From: Lachnospiraceae bacterium | Lineage (GTDB): Bacteria; Bacillota; Clostridia; Lachnospirales; Lachnospiraceae | Direction: 5' to 3' | Length of the DNA: 64,000 bases | NCBI GenBank assembly: GCA_910575275.1 | Contig: CAJTEE010000005.1 | Location: forward strand, 124,001 to 188,000 | Shown: positions 34,355 through 42,672 of the stretch, piece after piece | Numbering within the stretch: the first letter of the stretch is position 1 | How the letters are laid out: the number at the start of each line of letters is the position of its first letter | Made by a program: the position numbers and the translations under genes | Notes under the pieces: generated by a model | Database searches by the model: none | What the model was told of the DNA's origin: nothing | Seen by the model: the letters and a program-made list of their open reading frames with translations, nothing else

Positions 34355-36520
34355 ATGAAGGAAGACAGACTGGAGGAAAGAAAGGCCATGCTCCTTGCTT
34401 TGATGGGCGATAAGGAATACCGTCCGATGAAGCGAAAGGAGCTGGCAGCCCTCTTGGGGATCCCGAAGGAGCAGCGGGACGAGTTAAAAGAGGCCTTAAA
34501 TGAACTGCTGCTAGAGGGAAAGGCCGGCGTATCCAAAAAGGGACGCTATGCGAAGGCGGAGACCTTTGCTCAGACTGGGATCTTTACGGCCAACCCCAGA
34601 GGCTTTGGCTTCGTCACGATCGAGGGGCGGGAGACGGATCTGTTTGTGCCGCCTGACAATACGGGGAGTGCTCTGGATGGGGATACGGTCCAGGTGCTCA
34701 TTCTTGAGGGGCAGGACGGCCGCCGTGCGGAGGCCATGGTGACAAAGGTCGTAAAGCGCGCCAATGAGACGGTGATCGGCCTGTTTAAGAAGGCCAGGCA
34801 TTTCGGCTTTGTGATTCCGGACAACCCGCGCATCACCGAGGATATTTATATCCCCGAGGGAAAGGAAAACGGTGCGGTCTCCGGCCATAAGGTCGTCGCA
34901 AAGCTGACCGGATTCGGCGGGAGACGCCAGAAGCCCGAGGGGAAAATCGTCGAGATTATGGGCCACATAAACGATCCGGGAATCGATATCCTTTCGATTG
35001 TGCGTGCCTATGGGCTGCCGGAGGGCTATCCCAGAGAGGTCATGGACGAGGCGATGAAAGCGCCGGAGGAGCTCACAGAGGAGACGATCGAGCGCGAGCT
35101 TGCGGGCGGACGTATGGATCTGCGGGAGCTTCCCATGGTGACGATCGACGGCGAGGACGCAAAGGATCTGGACGACGCGGTCAGTATTTCAAAGGAAATC
35201 GTAAACGGGCGGACGATCTACCGGCTCGGTGTCCACATCGCGGATGTGGCGCATTACGTAAAAGAGGGCGGCGCGCTGGATCAGGAAGCTCTGGCACGTG
35301 GAACGAGCGTGTATCTGGTTGACCGGGTGATTCCGATGCTGCCGCACCGGCTGTCCAACGGAATCTGTTCGTTGAACGCGGGCTGCGACCGGCTGGCGTT
35401 AAGCTGCCTGATGGAGGTAGATGAAAAGGGGGCAATCATCGGGCACACGATCTGCGAATCCCTGGTGCGGATCAACAAGCGGATGACGTATCCGGCGGTG
35501 CAGCAGGTCCTTGAGGCCGAGGAAAGAGGGAGCCGGGAGTATCCGGAGGGCTATGACGAATTTGTTCCCATGCTGCGCCTGATGAACGAGACGGCGCTGA
35601 TTCTCCGTGGGAAGCGTATGACGCGGGGGGCGGTGGATTTCGACTTCCCGGAGTGTAAGCTCACACTCGACGAGAAGGGCAGGCCGACCGATATCCGGCC
35701 GTATGAGCGAAATGCGGCGACTATGCTGATCGAGGATTTCATGCTGGCGGCCAACGAGACCGTGGCAGAGGATTATTACTGGCAGCAGGTCCCGTTCCTC
35801 TATCGGACGCACGATAAGCCGGATGAGGAGAAAATCAAACGGTTTGGGATCCTGATCAACAATTTCGGCTATTCACTGCATTTCCAAAACGGCGAACTGC
35901 ATCCGAAGGAGATGCAGAAGCTGTTAGAGAAGGCATCCGGGTCTCCGGAGGAGGCGCTGCTTTCGAGGCTGGCGCTCCGCTCCATGAAGCAGGCCAGGTA
36001 TACGACCACCTGCACCGGCCATTTCGGCCTTGCGGCGAACTACTATACACATTTTACCTCCCCGATCCGGCGATATCCCGACCTGCAGATCCACCGGATT
36101 ATTAAGGAAAATCTGCACGGTGGGCTTGGAAAGAAGCGGCTTTCTCATTACGAGCGGATCCTGCCCGAGGTAGCCGTATCCGCGTCGGCCAGGGAGCGCT
36201 TGGCGGATGAGGCCGAACGGGAGACGGAGAAGGCCAAAAAGGTGCAGTATATGGAACGGCGCATCGGTGAGGAGTTTAGAGGCGTGATCTCCGGCGTGAC
36301 GGGCCATGGCTTTTACGTGGAGCTGCCGAATACGGTGGAGGGCATGGTACGGCTTTCCGAGCTGCGTGACGATTATTATATTTTTAACGAGGAGCGCTAC
36401 GAGCTGATCGGGGAACAGACCGGGAAGACGTACAAGCTCGGCCAGAGCCTCTGCGTACAGGTGGTTTCGGTGGACCGGCATTTAAAGACCATAGATTTCC
36501 TGCCGGTTCGTGACAGTTAG
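34355..36520 (+). CDS. rnr: Ribonuclease R
   Basis: 721 residues. Order: N-terminal winged-helix (1-65), cold-shock OB domains (about 70-220; TANPRGFGFVTIEG, KARHFGFVIPDN), RNB catalytic domain with the metal-binding acidic run DGEDAKDLDDAVS, LMEVDEKGAI, YTHFTSPIRRYPDL, and C-terminal S1 domain (FRGVISGVTGHGFYVEL). A processive 3'-to-5' exonuclease that unwinds structured RNA and takes part in trans-translation quality control with SmpB, whose gene follows. TAAGGAGGA precedes the ATG. Confidence 0.96.
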   Translation: MKEDRLEERKAMLLALMGDKEYRPMKRKELAALLGIPKEQRDELKEALNELLLEGKAGVSKKGRYAKAETFAQTGIFTANPRGFGFVTIEGRETDLFVPPDNTGSALDGDTVQVLILEGQDGRRAEAMVTKVVKRANETVIGLFKKARHFGFVIPDNPRITEDIYIPEGKENGAVSGHKVVAKLTGFGGRRQKPEGKIVEIMGHINDPGIDILSIVRAYGLPEGYPREVMDEAMKAPEELTEETIERELAGGRMDLRELPMVTIDGEDAKDLDDAVSISKEIVNGRTIYRLGVHIADVAHYVKEGGALDQEALARGTSVYLVDRVIPMLPHRLSNGICSLNAGCDRLALSCLMEVDEKGAIIGHTICESLVRINKRMTYPAVQQVLEAEERGSREYPEGYDEFVPMLRLMNETALILRGKRMTRGAVDFDFPECKLTLDEKGRPTDIRPYERNAATMLIEDFMLAANETVAEDYYWQQVPFLYRTHDKPDEEKIKRFGILINNFGYSLHFQNGELHPKEMQKLLEKASGSPEEALLSRLALRSMKQARYTTTCTGHFGLAANYYTHFTSPIRRYPDLQIHRIIKENLHGGLGKKRLSHYERILPEVAVSASARERLADEAERETEKAKKVQYMERRIGEEFRGVISGVTGHGFYVELPNTVEGMVRLSELRDDYYIFNEERYELIGEQTGKTYKLGQSLCVQVVSVDRHLKTIDFLPVRDS

Positions 36521-36546
36521 AAAAAGGGGAGTAATGGGAACGAATC

Positions 36547-37014
36547 ATGGGAAAAAACAGTATCAAGCTGATTGCAAACAATAAAAAGGCATACTTCGAC
36601 TATTTCATTGATGATAAATTTGAGTGTGGCATTGCGCTTGCGGGGACGGAGGTCAAATCCCTGCGCATGGGCAAGTGCAGCGTGAAGGAGGCCTTTGTAA
36701 GGATTGTCAACGACGAGGTCATGATCCTCGGTATGCACATCAGCCCCTATGAAAAGGGGAACATTTTCAATAAGGACCCGCTGCGGGAGAGAAAGCTTTT
36801 GATGCACCGCTATGAGATCAATAAGCTGAAGGGCAAGATCAAGGAAAAGGGCTATACGCTGGTACCTCTGCAGGTATATTTTAAAGGAAGCCTGGTCAAG
36901 GTGGAGATCGGGCTGGCCCGCGGCAAGAAGCTCTATGACAAACGGGCCGACATTGCCAAGAAGGACCAGAGGCGGGAGCTGGAGAAGGATTTTAAGGTGA
37001 AAAATTTGTATTAG
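36547..37014 (+). CDS. smpB: SsrA-binding protein SmpB
   Basis: 155 residues. [30 protein letters not shown] and the C-terminal [15 protein letters not shown] with DRRE-like tail identify SmpB, which brings tmRNA to stalled ribosomes. It follows rnr by 26 bases. The tmRNA gene ssrA, sometimes adjacent, was not found downstream, where a strong terminator and a convergent gene follow. Confidence 0.96.
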   Translation: MGKNSIKLIANNKKAYFDYFIDDKFECGIALAGTEVKSLRMGKCSVKEAFVRIVNDEVMILGMHISPYEKGNIFNKDPLRERKLLMHRYEINKLKGKIKEKGYTLVPLQVYFKGSLVKVEIGLARGKKLYDKRADIAKKDQRRELEKDFKVKNLY

Positions 37015-37015
37015 A

Positions 37016-37062
37016 TAACACCGGGAACAGGAGCCGGCCGGCTTTTGTTCCCGGTGTTTGCC
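37016..37062 (+). terminator. Terminator after smpB
   Basis: AACACCGGGAACA and TGTTCCCGGTGTTT form a long stem, with an inner GCCGG/CCGGC. The A-rich left and T-rich right flanks permit bidirectional use for the convergent CAP-domain gene. Confidence 0.8.
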
Positions 37063-37082
37063 AAAGCTGTAAAAAGCAGGGG

Positions 37083-38024
37083 TTAGTTCAGGAACAGCTG
37101 CACCCAGTAATCAACGCCGGAGGCGTTTTTATAGTGGGCGACGCCGATCTGTGTGAAGTCTGCATTCAGGATATTGGCGCGGTGGCCTGAGCTATTCATC
37201 CAGGCATTCATGACCTCGGAGGCGCTTCTCTGCCCATAGGCGATATTTTCTCCACTGGTGCGGTAGGTAAGGCCCGCGTCGGTGAGAGCCGTGGAAAAGC
37301 TTCTGCCATCCGGCCTTGTGTGCGAGAACGAGCGCTCCGTCTCCTGTGCGCGGACCATAGCAGCGCCGGCGGCGGTGGTGTTGATGGAAAGCGGTGAGAG
37401 GCCGGCTTTTTCACGCTCCTGGTTTACAAGCAGTACGACCTGGTTGGCGTATGTATCCTGGGAACCGTCTGTGGGCGGAGTATCCGGTTTGATCGGAGCG
37501 TCCGGGATTGTGGGGATATCGGGGGCCGGGATCACCGGGACGTCAGGGGTCGGGATACCCGGAAGCGTTGGAACCTCGGGAGCGGGGATGATCGGAAGCG
37601 TCGGAATCCCGGAGGGGGTATCGTCCGGCGTCAGAGGCGTATCATCCGGGCAGATGACGCCGGGAAGTTGCGGACAGGGAGAGATCACTGGCGTGAGGCA
37701 GTCCGAGAAGCCGGGAATCAGGTCTGACAGGCCCGGAGTCTGGCAGCCGCCGTTTGGCATGACAGTGACCGTGGGACAATTGCCTCCGTTCGGGAGGACG
37801 GAAAACGAGGGGCTGCCGCCGGACAGCAGGGTATTAGTTGTGGGGCATCCGCTCGACGGGAGAGTCGGGCAGGGCTGGTTCTGACCATTATTAAAAAGGG
37901 CAGAGATGCCGGGCATCTGCCCGCAGTCTGAAAATCCGAAGGCCGCGAAGGTCGGTGTGGGGGAAGCGGCAAAAAAGCCGACAACGGTGGCTGTCATAAT
38001 GGCAAATATACCTGTTTTTCTCAT
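37083..38024 (-). CDS. Secreted CAP/SCP-domain protein with proline-rich linker
   Basis: 313 residues. A signal peptide (about 1-28, IFAIMTATVVGFFAASPTPTFA) is followed by a Cys/Gly/Pro-rich region (30-120), then a Pro repeat of the type IPxxPxIP(A/T)P(E/D)VP (about 125-190), and a C-terminal CAP domain (195-313) with LLVNQEREKAGL, HTRPDGRSF, GENIAYG and HRANIL. This is the YkwD-like layout found in sporulating Firmicutes, where such proteins are secreted or bound to wall or spore. The catalytic role is unclear. The linker probably spans or contacts the wall. GGAGGAATT precedes the ATG. Confidence 0.88.
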   Translation of the reverse strand: MRKTGIFAIMTATVVGFFAASPTPTFAAFGFSDCGQMPGISALFNNGQNQPCPTLPSSGCPTTNTLLSGGSPSFSVLPNGGNCPTVTVMPNGGCQTPGLSDLIPGFSDCLTPVISPCPQLPGVICPDDTPLTPDDTPSGIPTLPIIPAPEVPTLPGIPTPDVPVIPAPDIPTIPDAPIKPDTPPTDGSQDTYANQVVLLVNQEREKAGLSPLSINTTAAGAAMVRAQETERSFSHTRPDGRSFSTALTDAGLTYRTSGENIAYGQRSASEVMNAWMNSSGHRANILNADFTQIGVAHYKNASGVDYWVQLFLN

Positions 38025-38188
38025 GTAAATTCCTCCTGGTTTTACTAAAATATTACAAAAATGTTACAAGAACATCATAGCATAAAATTCCTGGAAGTGC
38101 GTTAGGGAAGGGCTGGCAGGTGTGGCAGAGTTATCCAGCCGTGTATAAAACGGCGCCGTTTGTATATATTATGGACGAGGTGATGAAA

Positions 38189-38338
38189 ATGGCGGAGATT
38201 TCCCCGGCAGTCAGGGAGAAGTTTGACACACTGTCAGCCGATCTGCGGAGCGTGATTCTGGAGCGTGGAGAGGATCTTCACACGATCCATGATCTGATTC
38301 GCGTCCTGGGCGATATCGTCAAGGAGGAAGGGCAGTAG
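38189..38338 (+). CDS. Small 49-residue protein of unknown function
   Basis: MAEISPAVREKFDTLSADL to the ending DIVKEEGQ. GAGG stands eight bases before ATG 38189. Two further in-frame ATGs at 38171 and 38183 are possible. The sequence is amphipathic and helical by pattern (LRSVILERGEDLHTIHDLIRVLGDI) with no membrane segment. It lies ahead of the cotJ operon. Its short length makes coding status uncertain, but start spacing and composition look genuine. Confidence 0.55.
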   Translation: MAEISPAVREKFDTLSADLRSVILERGEDLHTIHDLIRVLGDIVKEEGQ

Positions 38339-38470
38339 GCGGCAGCTTCTGGAATGGCTTACAGAAATAAGACAGAGAAAAAATCCATCGCGGACACATA
38401 CTTACCGTAGGGGCAATTCGCTTAAAAAATTGAATTGCTGTCTGAAATCAATACGGAAGGAGTGTTTGCG

Positions 38471-38659
38471 ATGGATTTTTGTACCTGTAAGAATACGGCG
38501 CCGGCACCGCCTGCGTTAGGCATGGCGGCAGTTCCTGTGCAGGAGTGGGAGACGCCCTGTGATCCGGCCCGGTCGTTAAAACAGGGAACGGTGTTTTCCG
38601 GCCTTGTCCTGCCGTTTTTTGCAATGGAGGAGAAGTTGGGAGGTGAACACCGTGGCTGA
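38471..38659 (+). CDS. cotJA: Spore coat-associated protein CotJA
   Basis: 62 residues. FCTCKNTAPAP, the mid-region LGMAAVPVQEWETPCDPARSLKQGTVFSGLVLPFF and the small size fit CotJA, which is needed with CotJB and CotJC for CotJC assembly in the inner coat. GGAAGGAG precedes the ATG at 38471. The end overlaps cotJB by 8 bases. In Bacillus the operon is driven by the mother-cell factor sigma-E; I could not point to a convincing sigma-E promoter in 38339-38470. Confidence 0.88.
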   Translation: MDFCTCKNTAPAPPALGMAAVPVQEWETPCDPARSLKQGTVFSGLVLPFFAMEEKLGGEHRG

Positions 38660-38948
38660 TCGAATGCAGATGTTAAGGCAGATCACAGAAGTCAGCTTTA
38701 TGGTGGACGATCTGCGCCTCTATCTCGATACGCATCCGACGGAAAAGAAAGCGTTAGACGCGTTTGGCACGGCGATGAAGCAGAGAAAGCAGCTTTTAAA
38801 GGATTATGCGGCGGAATTTGAGCCTCTGACGGCGGACTGCGTCTGCCCGGAGACGAACAACCGGACCGATTTTTGTACGCGGTATCCGGGGCAGGCACAT
38901 TTTGCCTGGGCAGACGGCCCTGCACCGTGGGAAGGAGGGGCAAACTAA
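38652..38948 (+). CDS. cotJB: Spore coat protein CotJB
   Basis: 98 residues. MLRQITEVSFMVDDLRLYLDTHP and the central KKALDAFGTAMKQRKQLLKDY are typical of CotJB. A GTG at 38652 is chosen because GGGAGG lies eight bases ahead; a longer ORF from 38604 lies inside cotJA. The gene overlaps cotJA and joins cotJC by TAATG. Confidence 0.88.
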   Translation: MADRMQMLRQITEVSFMVDDLRLYLDTHPTEKKALDAFGTAMKQRKQLLKDYAAEFEPLTADCVCPETNNRTDFCTRYPGQAHFAWADGPAPWEGGAN

Positions 38949-39559
38949 TGTGGATTTACGAAAAAAGACTTCAATTCCCCGTTCAGATCAAAAAGACATG
39001 CCCAAAGACGGCTTCGTTAATCATTAGTCAGTACGGAGGGCCGGACGGTGAACTGTCTGCCTCCATGCGGTATCTGGCGCAGCGTTATTCCATGCCCTGT
39101 AAGGAGGTCGGAGGCCTTTTGACCGACATCGGAACCGAGGAGCTGGGGCATATGGAGATCATCTGTGCGATCGTATACCAGCTTACGAAAAATCTGACGC
39201 CGGAACAGGCGAAGACGGCGGGCTTTGATGCGTATTATATCGACCACACGGCGGGGCTGTGGCCGGCGGCTGCGGCTGGGCTTCCGTTCAATGCCTGCGA
39301 GTTCCAGAGCAAGGGCGACGCATTTGCGGACCTGTTCGAGGACCTGGCGGCGGAGCAGAAGGCAAGGACCGTGTATGAGAACCTGATCCGTGTAATCGAC
39401 GACCCGGATGTCTTAGAGCCGCTTCGGTTCCTGCGTGCGAGAGAGGTCGTCCACTTCCAGCGGTTTGGCGAGGCGCTGGAGAAGACAAAGGAGATCATGG
39501 ACTCGAAGAATTTTTACTATTTCAATCCGGAGTTTGATAAACAGTTTGTGAAGAAATGA
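38948..39559 (+). CDS. cotJC: Spore coat protein CotJC (manganese-catalase fold)
   Basis: 203 residues. A ferritin-like four-helix protein related to manganese catalases. Metal-binding acidic and histidine residues occur in GTEELGHMEIICA and AREVVHFQRFGEAL. In Bacillus it is an inner spore-coat component that may detoxify peroxide. ATG 38948 overlaps the cotJB stop; GGAAGGAGG precedes it. It supports a spore-forming host. Confidence 0.92.
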   Translation: MWIYEKRLQFPVQIKKTCPKTASLIISQYGGPDGELSASMRYLAQRYSMPCKEVGGLLTDIGTEELGHMEIICAIVYQLTKNLTPEQAKTAGFDAYYIDHTAGLWPAAAAGLPFNACEFQSKGDAFADLFEDLAAEQKARTVYENLIRVIDDPDVLEPLRFLRAREVVHFQRFGEALEKTKEIMDSKNFYYFNPEFDKQFVKK

Positions 39560-39564
39560 AACAA

Positions 39565-39605
39565 AAAGGCGCCCTATGCAGCAGACGGCATAGGGCGCCT
39601 TTTTA
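39565..39605 (+). terminator. Terminator after cotJC
   Basis: AGGCGCCCTATGC, loop, GCATAGGGCGCCT, then TTTT: a 13-base perfect stem directly after the cotJC stop. Confidence 0.9.
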
Positions 39606-39686
39606 AGCGCCATCGAGGAGGCCGTGTCGCTCTTTACAGTTTGGAAGAAGGATGGTAGAATGTAGGGCAGGAGCGATAGGTTTAGA

Positions 39687-39820
39687 GTAACAGTTCAGAT
39701 AGGTCTGCGCACCCGCTGCGCTGACCGTACGAAAACGTAGAAAAGCGAGCAAAAATCCATTGCCGCAGGCAATTCAGGATGGATTTTTGCTTGTAACAGG
39801 GAAGGTATCCGAGCTGTTAC
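39687..39820. repeat. Palindromic element, family C, copy 2
   Basis: Begins GTAACAGTTCAGATAGG like copy 1 (23637) and ends with CCGAGCTGTTAC, whose complement GTAACAGCTCGG mirrors the start. An internal hairpin pairs GCAAAAATCCAT with ATGGATTTTTGC. The block GGATTTTTGCTTGTAACAGG is shared with copy 1. It ends about 70 bases before the Sel1-repeat gene; a TATAAT-like hexamer lies near 39831. Confidence 0.8.
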
Positions 39821-39888
39821 GGTTTAGGGTCTATAATTGTCTGCGGCGGCAGGGGCAGAGGGCCGTTTCGGGCGCGGAGGATAAAAGG

Positions 39889-41697
39889 ATGATTTTTGTA
39901 TGCCAAAACAGAGACTGCAGCGCGGTCACGGAGGGAGAGCAGGAGACGTATGTATGCCCAAACTGCGGACGCAGCATGCGCGTGACCGCAGAGGAGGAAC
40001 TGAGCGGAAGCCAGTGGAGCGAGCTTGGGATCTTTTGGAGGCAGCCGCATACCGAGGAGAGTGATCTGCGGGCCGTGGAGTGCTTTCGGAATGCGATAAA
40101 AAAGGGCGACGCCTGTGGGATGAGCAACCTGGGGATCTGCGCGGAACACGGAATCGGGATAGAGATGGACAAACGGCGGGCCTTCTGGCTGTATACACAG
40201 GCGGCGGAATTTGGCTTTGCGCCGGCGTTTTACCATCTGGGAAACTGCTATGAGCGCGGAATCGGGACGCAGGAAGACCAGGACCAGGCGTTTGCGCAGT
40301 ATCTGAAGGCCGCCGAGGCGGGCTACGCCCAGGCGAATATCGCGGTCGGCTCGTTTTATGAGTGCGGGGTCGGCAGAGAGGTGGATATGGAGGAGGCCTT
40401 TCAGTGGTACCGCTATGCGGCCATGGAGGGAGAACCGTACGGCTGTCTGTATCTGGGCATCTGCTACCGCTACGGGAAAGGGGTCGCAGAAAATCCGGAG
40501 GCTGCCTTTGCCTGGTATAAAAAGGCCGCAGAGCTGGGGCTCGCGGAGGGCATGCGCAGGATGGGCGTCTGCGTGGAGCTCGGATACGGCACGGAGGCCA
40601 ATTTAGAGGAGGCAGCCAGGCTGTACCGGATGGCGGCAGACGGCGGCGATGCGATCGGCATGTCCAATCTTTCCGTCTGTTATGCAAAGGGCCGCGGCGT
40701 CGAACAGGATTACGAGAAGGCAGTGGAATGTGCGAAAAAGGCCGCCGAGTGGGGGAATCCGGATGGCTGGTTCCATCTGGGCTTTTATTATCAATACGGA
40801 ATGGGCGTGCCAAAGAGCAGGGATGAGGCGATCCATCACTATGAAAAGGGGGCCTCGATGGGGGACGTCTCCTGCCAGTACAATCTGGCGTGGATGTATG
40901 ACCAGCCTGAGTACGAGGAGGCAAAAAAAGCAATCCACTGGTATGAAAAGGCCATGGAGCGTGGTCATATCAACGCCGGTGTCAATCTGGGACTGATCTA
41001 TGAGCTCGGGAAGGGCGTCCCGATTGATTATGCAAAGGCGATCCGGTGTTATGAATGGGCGGCAGAGAAAGGCGGGGCGGCCGGGTTCCAGAAGCTTGGC
41101 TACATCTATGACGGCGGCTTTGGCGTCCAGGTCGATAAGAAAAGGGCGGCAGAGCTGTTCCTGGAGGGCGCGAAACGCGGCGATACGCACAGCATGAACA
41201 TGACGGCCTGGTATTACGAGCATGGGGTCACATACAAAAAAGATTATAATAAAGTCTTTTACTGGTACGGGAGAGCTGCAGCGTTAGGAGACGCATACGC
41301 GAAGGTCCATATTGGGGAATGCTACCTGAAGGGGCACGGTGTCGAAAGGGATATCCAAAAGGGGCTCGAGCTTGTGCAGGAGGGTGCCAAGGGAGGCAGT
41401 ACGTTTGCGATGTTTCTCCTGGGGGAGTGCTACGAGAAGGGCGTCGGCGTTGCCCCGGATTTTGACCGGGCGCTGACTCTCTATCAGCAGGCGGCGGATA
41501 AAAACGACGAGGAGGCTCTTTACCGGATGGCTCTCCTGTACCGCGAGGGCCGCGGCGTCGAGCAGGATATACAGAAGGCCGGAGAATGCTGCAGGCGGGT
41601 CAATGAAAGGCTCGAGTACAGCCCTTCCTGCGTATTCGAGGGCGAATGGAAGGAACAGGTGCTTAAGCTTTTAAAGGAGCTGCGGGGAGAAGGCTGA
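39889..41697 (+). CDS. Sel1-repeat (SLR/TPR-like) protein with N-terminal zinc ribbon
   Basis: 602 residues. A short cysteine region (CQNRDC, CPNCGRSM) is followed from about residue 65 to the end by some fourteen Sel1-like repeats of about 36 residues. Each has the pattern A..(N/Y)LG.CYE.G.GV..D...A..WY..AAE.G. The repeats form a curved solenoid for protein-protein binding. No signal peptide or membrane segment, so it is probably a cytosolic scaffold. The start at ATG 39889 has GGAGG upstream; a longer frame runs into a repeat element. The partner and process are unknown. Confidence 0.88.
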   Translation: MIFVCQNRDCSAVTEGEQETYVCPNCGRSMRVTAEEELSGSQWSELGIFWRQPHTEESDLRAVECFRNAIKKGDACGMSNLGICAEHGIGIEMDKRRAFWLYTQAAEFGFAPAFYHLGNCYERGIGTQEDQDQAFAQYLKAAEAGYAQANIAVGSFYECGVGREVDMEEAFQWYRYAAMEGEPYGCLYLGICYRYGKGVAENPEAAFAWYKKAAELGLAEGMRRMGVCVELGYGTEANLEEAARLYRMAADGGDAIGMSNLSVCYAKGRGVEQDYEKAVECAKKAAEWGNPDGWFHLGFYYQYGMGVPKSRDEAIHHYEKGASMGDVSCQYNLAWMYDQPEYEEAKKAIHWYEKAMERGHINAGVNLGLIYELGKGVPIDYAKAIRCYEWAAEKGGAAGFQKLGYIYDGGFGVQVDKKRAAELFLEGAKRGDTHSMNMTAWYYEHGVTYKKDYNKVFYWYGRAAALGDAYAKVHIGECYLKGHGVERDIQKGLELVQEGAKGGSTFAMFLLGECYEKGVGVAPDFDRALTLYQQAADKNDEEALYRMALLYREGRGVEQDIQKAGECCRRVNERLEYSPSCVFEGEWKEQVLKLLKELRGEG

Positions 41698-41712
41698 CGG
41701 AGGGAGGACGCG

Positions 41713-42603
41713 ATGGATACGGTTCCGGCCAGGACGATTATCACGAAAAACAGAGACAGCTCATGGTTTGGCTGCGACTACAATATGAACCTGTACCGCG
41801 GCTGTCCGCATGGCTGTATCTACTGCGACAGCCGGAGTGCGTGCTACCACGTGGAGAACTTTGACCATGTACGCGTGAAGGAGAACGCGCTCCTGCTGGT
41901 GCGTGACGAGCTGCGAAGGAAGGGGAAGACGGGCGTGATCGGAAGCGGGGCTATGTGCGACTCGTACAATCCGTTTGAGCAGACGGAGCTTGTGACGCGC
42001 CATGCGCTGGAGCTGATTGACGCCTTTGGCTTCGGGATCTCGATGCTGACGAAAAGTGACCGGATCGTGCGGGATGCAGACATGTATCAGAGCATTGCAG
42101 AGCATTCTCCCGTGCTCTGTATGGAGACCGTCACGACGGCAGATGACGATTTGGCGGCGAAGCTGGAGCCGGGCGCTCCGTCCCCCACAAGGCGGTTTGC
42201 AGCCTTAAAACGGCTTGCGGACGCCGGTGTCTGCACGGGCGTGGTCATGACGCCGCTTCTGCCGTTTATAGAGGACAACGAGGAAAACATACGCGGGATC
42301 ATCGAGAAAACCGCAGAATCCGGCGCGCGGTTTTTGTACGGCATCATGGGAGTGACGGTGCGCGACGGGCAGCGGGAGTATTTTTATGACGGCCTGGAGC
42401 GGGCGTTTCCCGGCCAGGGGCTTGCCGCGCGCTATGCAAAGACCTACGGAAACCGGTACTACTGCGCAAGCAGGCGGGCGGCCTCTTTGTGGGAATTTTT
42501 TACCCGGGAATGTGAGCGGGCCGGGCTCTTATGGGACATGCCGGATATCATTCATGCATATAAAAAGAATTATCTCTATACACAGCTTTCGTTTCCGTTT
42601 TAG
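41713..42603 (+). CDS. SPL-family radical SAM protein
   Basis: 296 residues. NMNLYRGCPHGCIYCDSRS contains the CxxxCxxC cluster motif that binds the 4Fe-4S of radical SAM enzymes. ILTKSD-like (SMLTKSDRI) and ETVTTADDD regions are as in the SPL (spore photoproduct lyase)-related subgroup. Most members of this group have unknown substrates, and true SplB proteins have extra features not seen here, so DNA repair should not be assumed. GGAGGGAGGAC precedes the ATG. It follows the Sel1 gene by 16 bases, so a shared transcript is likely. Confidence 0.85.
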   Translation: MDTVPARTIITKNRDSSWFGCDYNMNLYRGCPHGCIYCDSRSACYHVENFDHVRVKENALLLVRDELRRKGKTGVIGSGAMCDSYNPFEQTELVTRHALELIDAFGFGISMLTKSDRIVRDADMYQSIAEHSPVLCMETVTTADDDLAAKLEPGAPSPTRRFAALKRLADAGVCTGVVMTPLLPFIEDNEENIRGIIEKTAESGARFLYGIMGVTVRDGQREYFYDGLERAFPGQGLAARYAKTYGNRYYCASRRAASLWEFFTRECERAGLLWDMPDIIHAYKKNYLYTQLSFPF

Positions 42604-42672
42604 AGAAGGGGGGGCGCCAGGGAGCTCCTGTATGGGAGGCCAATATTTTATAAGAAAGGAAGGATAGGCGAA

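Noticed and set aside
37015-37082. tmRNA gene (ssrA) next to smpB
   Set aside because: Only a terminator hairpin is present; no tRNA-like ends or tag frame.
37500-37620. Tandem DNA repeat or CRISPR-like array
   Set aside because: The periodicity is the proline-rich peptide repeat of the CAP-domain protein; spacers are not unique and units are coding.
38339-38470. Sigma-E or sigma-K promoter for cotJ
   Set aside because: CACATACTTA near 38395 is faintly like a sigma-E -10, but no -35 at proper spacing was found.
41760-41850. Spore photoproduct lyase (splB)
   Set aside because: The radical SAM cluster motif is present, but the protein is in the broader SPL-like group and lacks the features needed to call true SplB.
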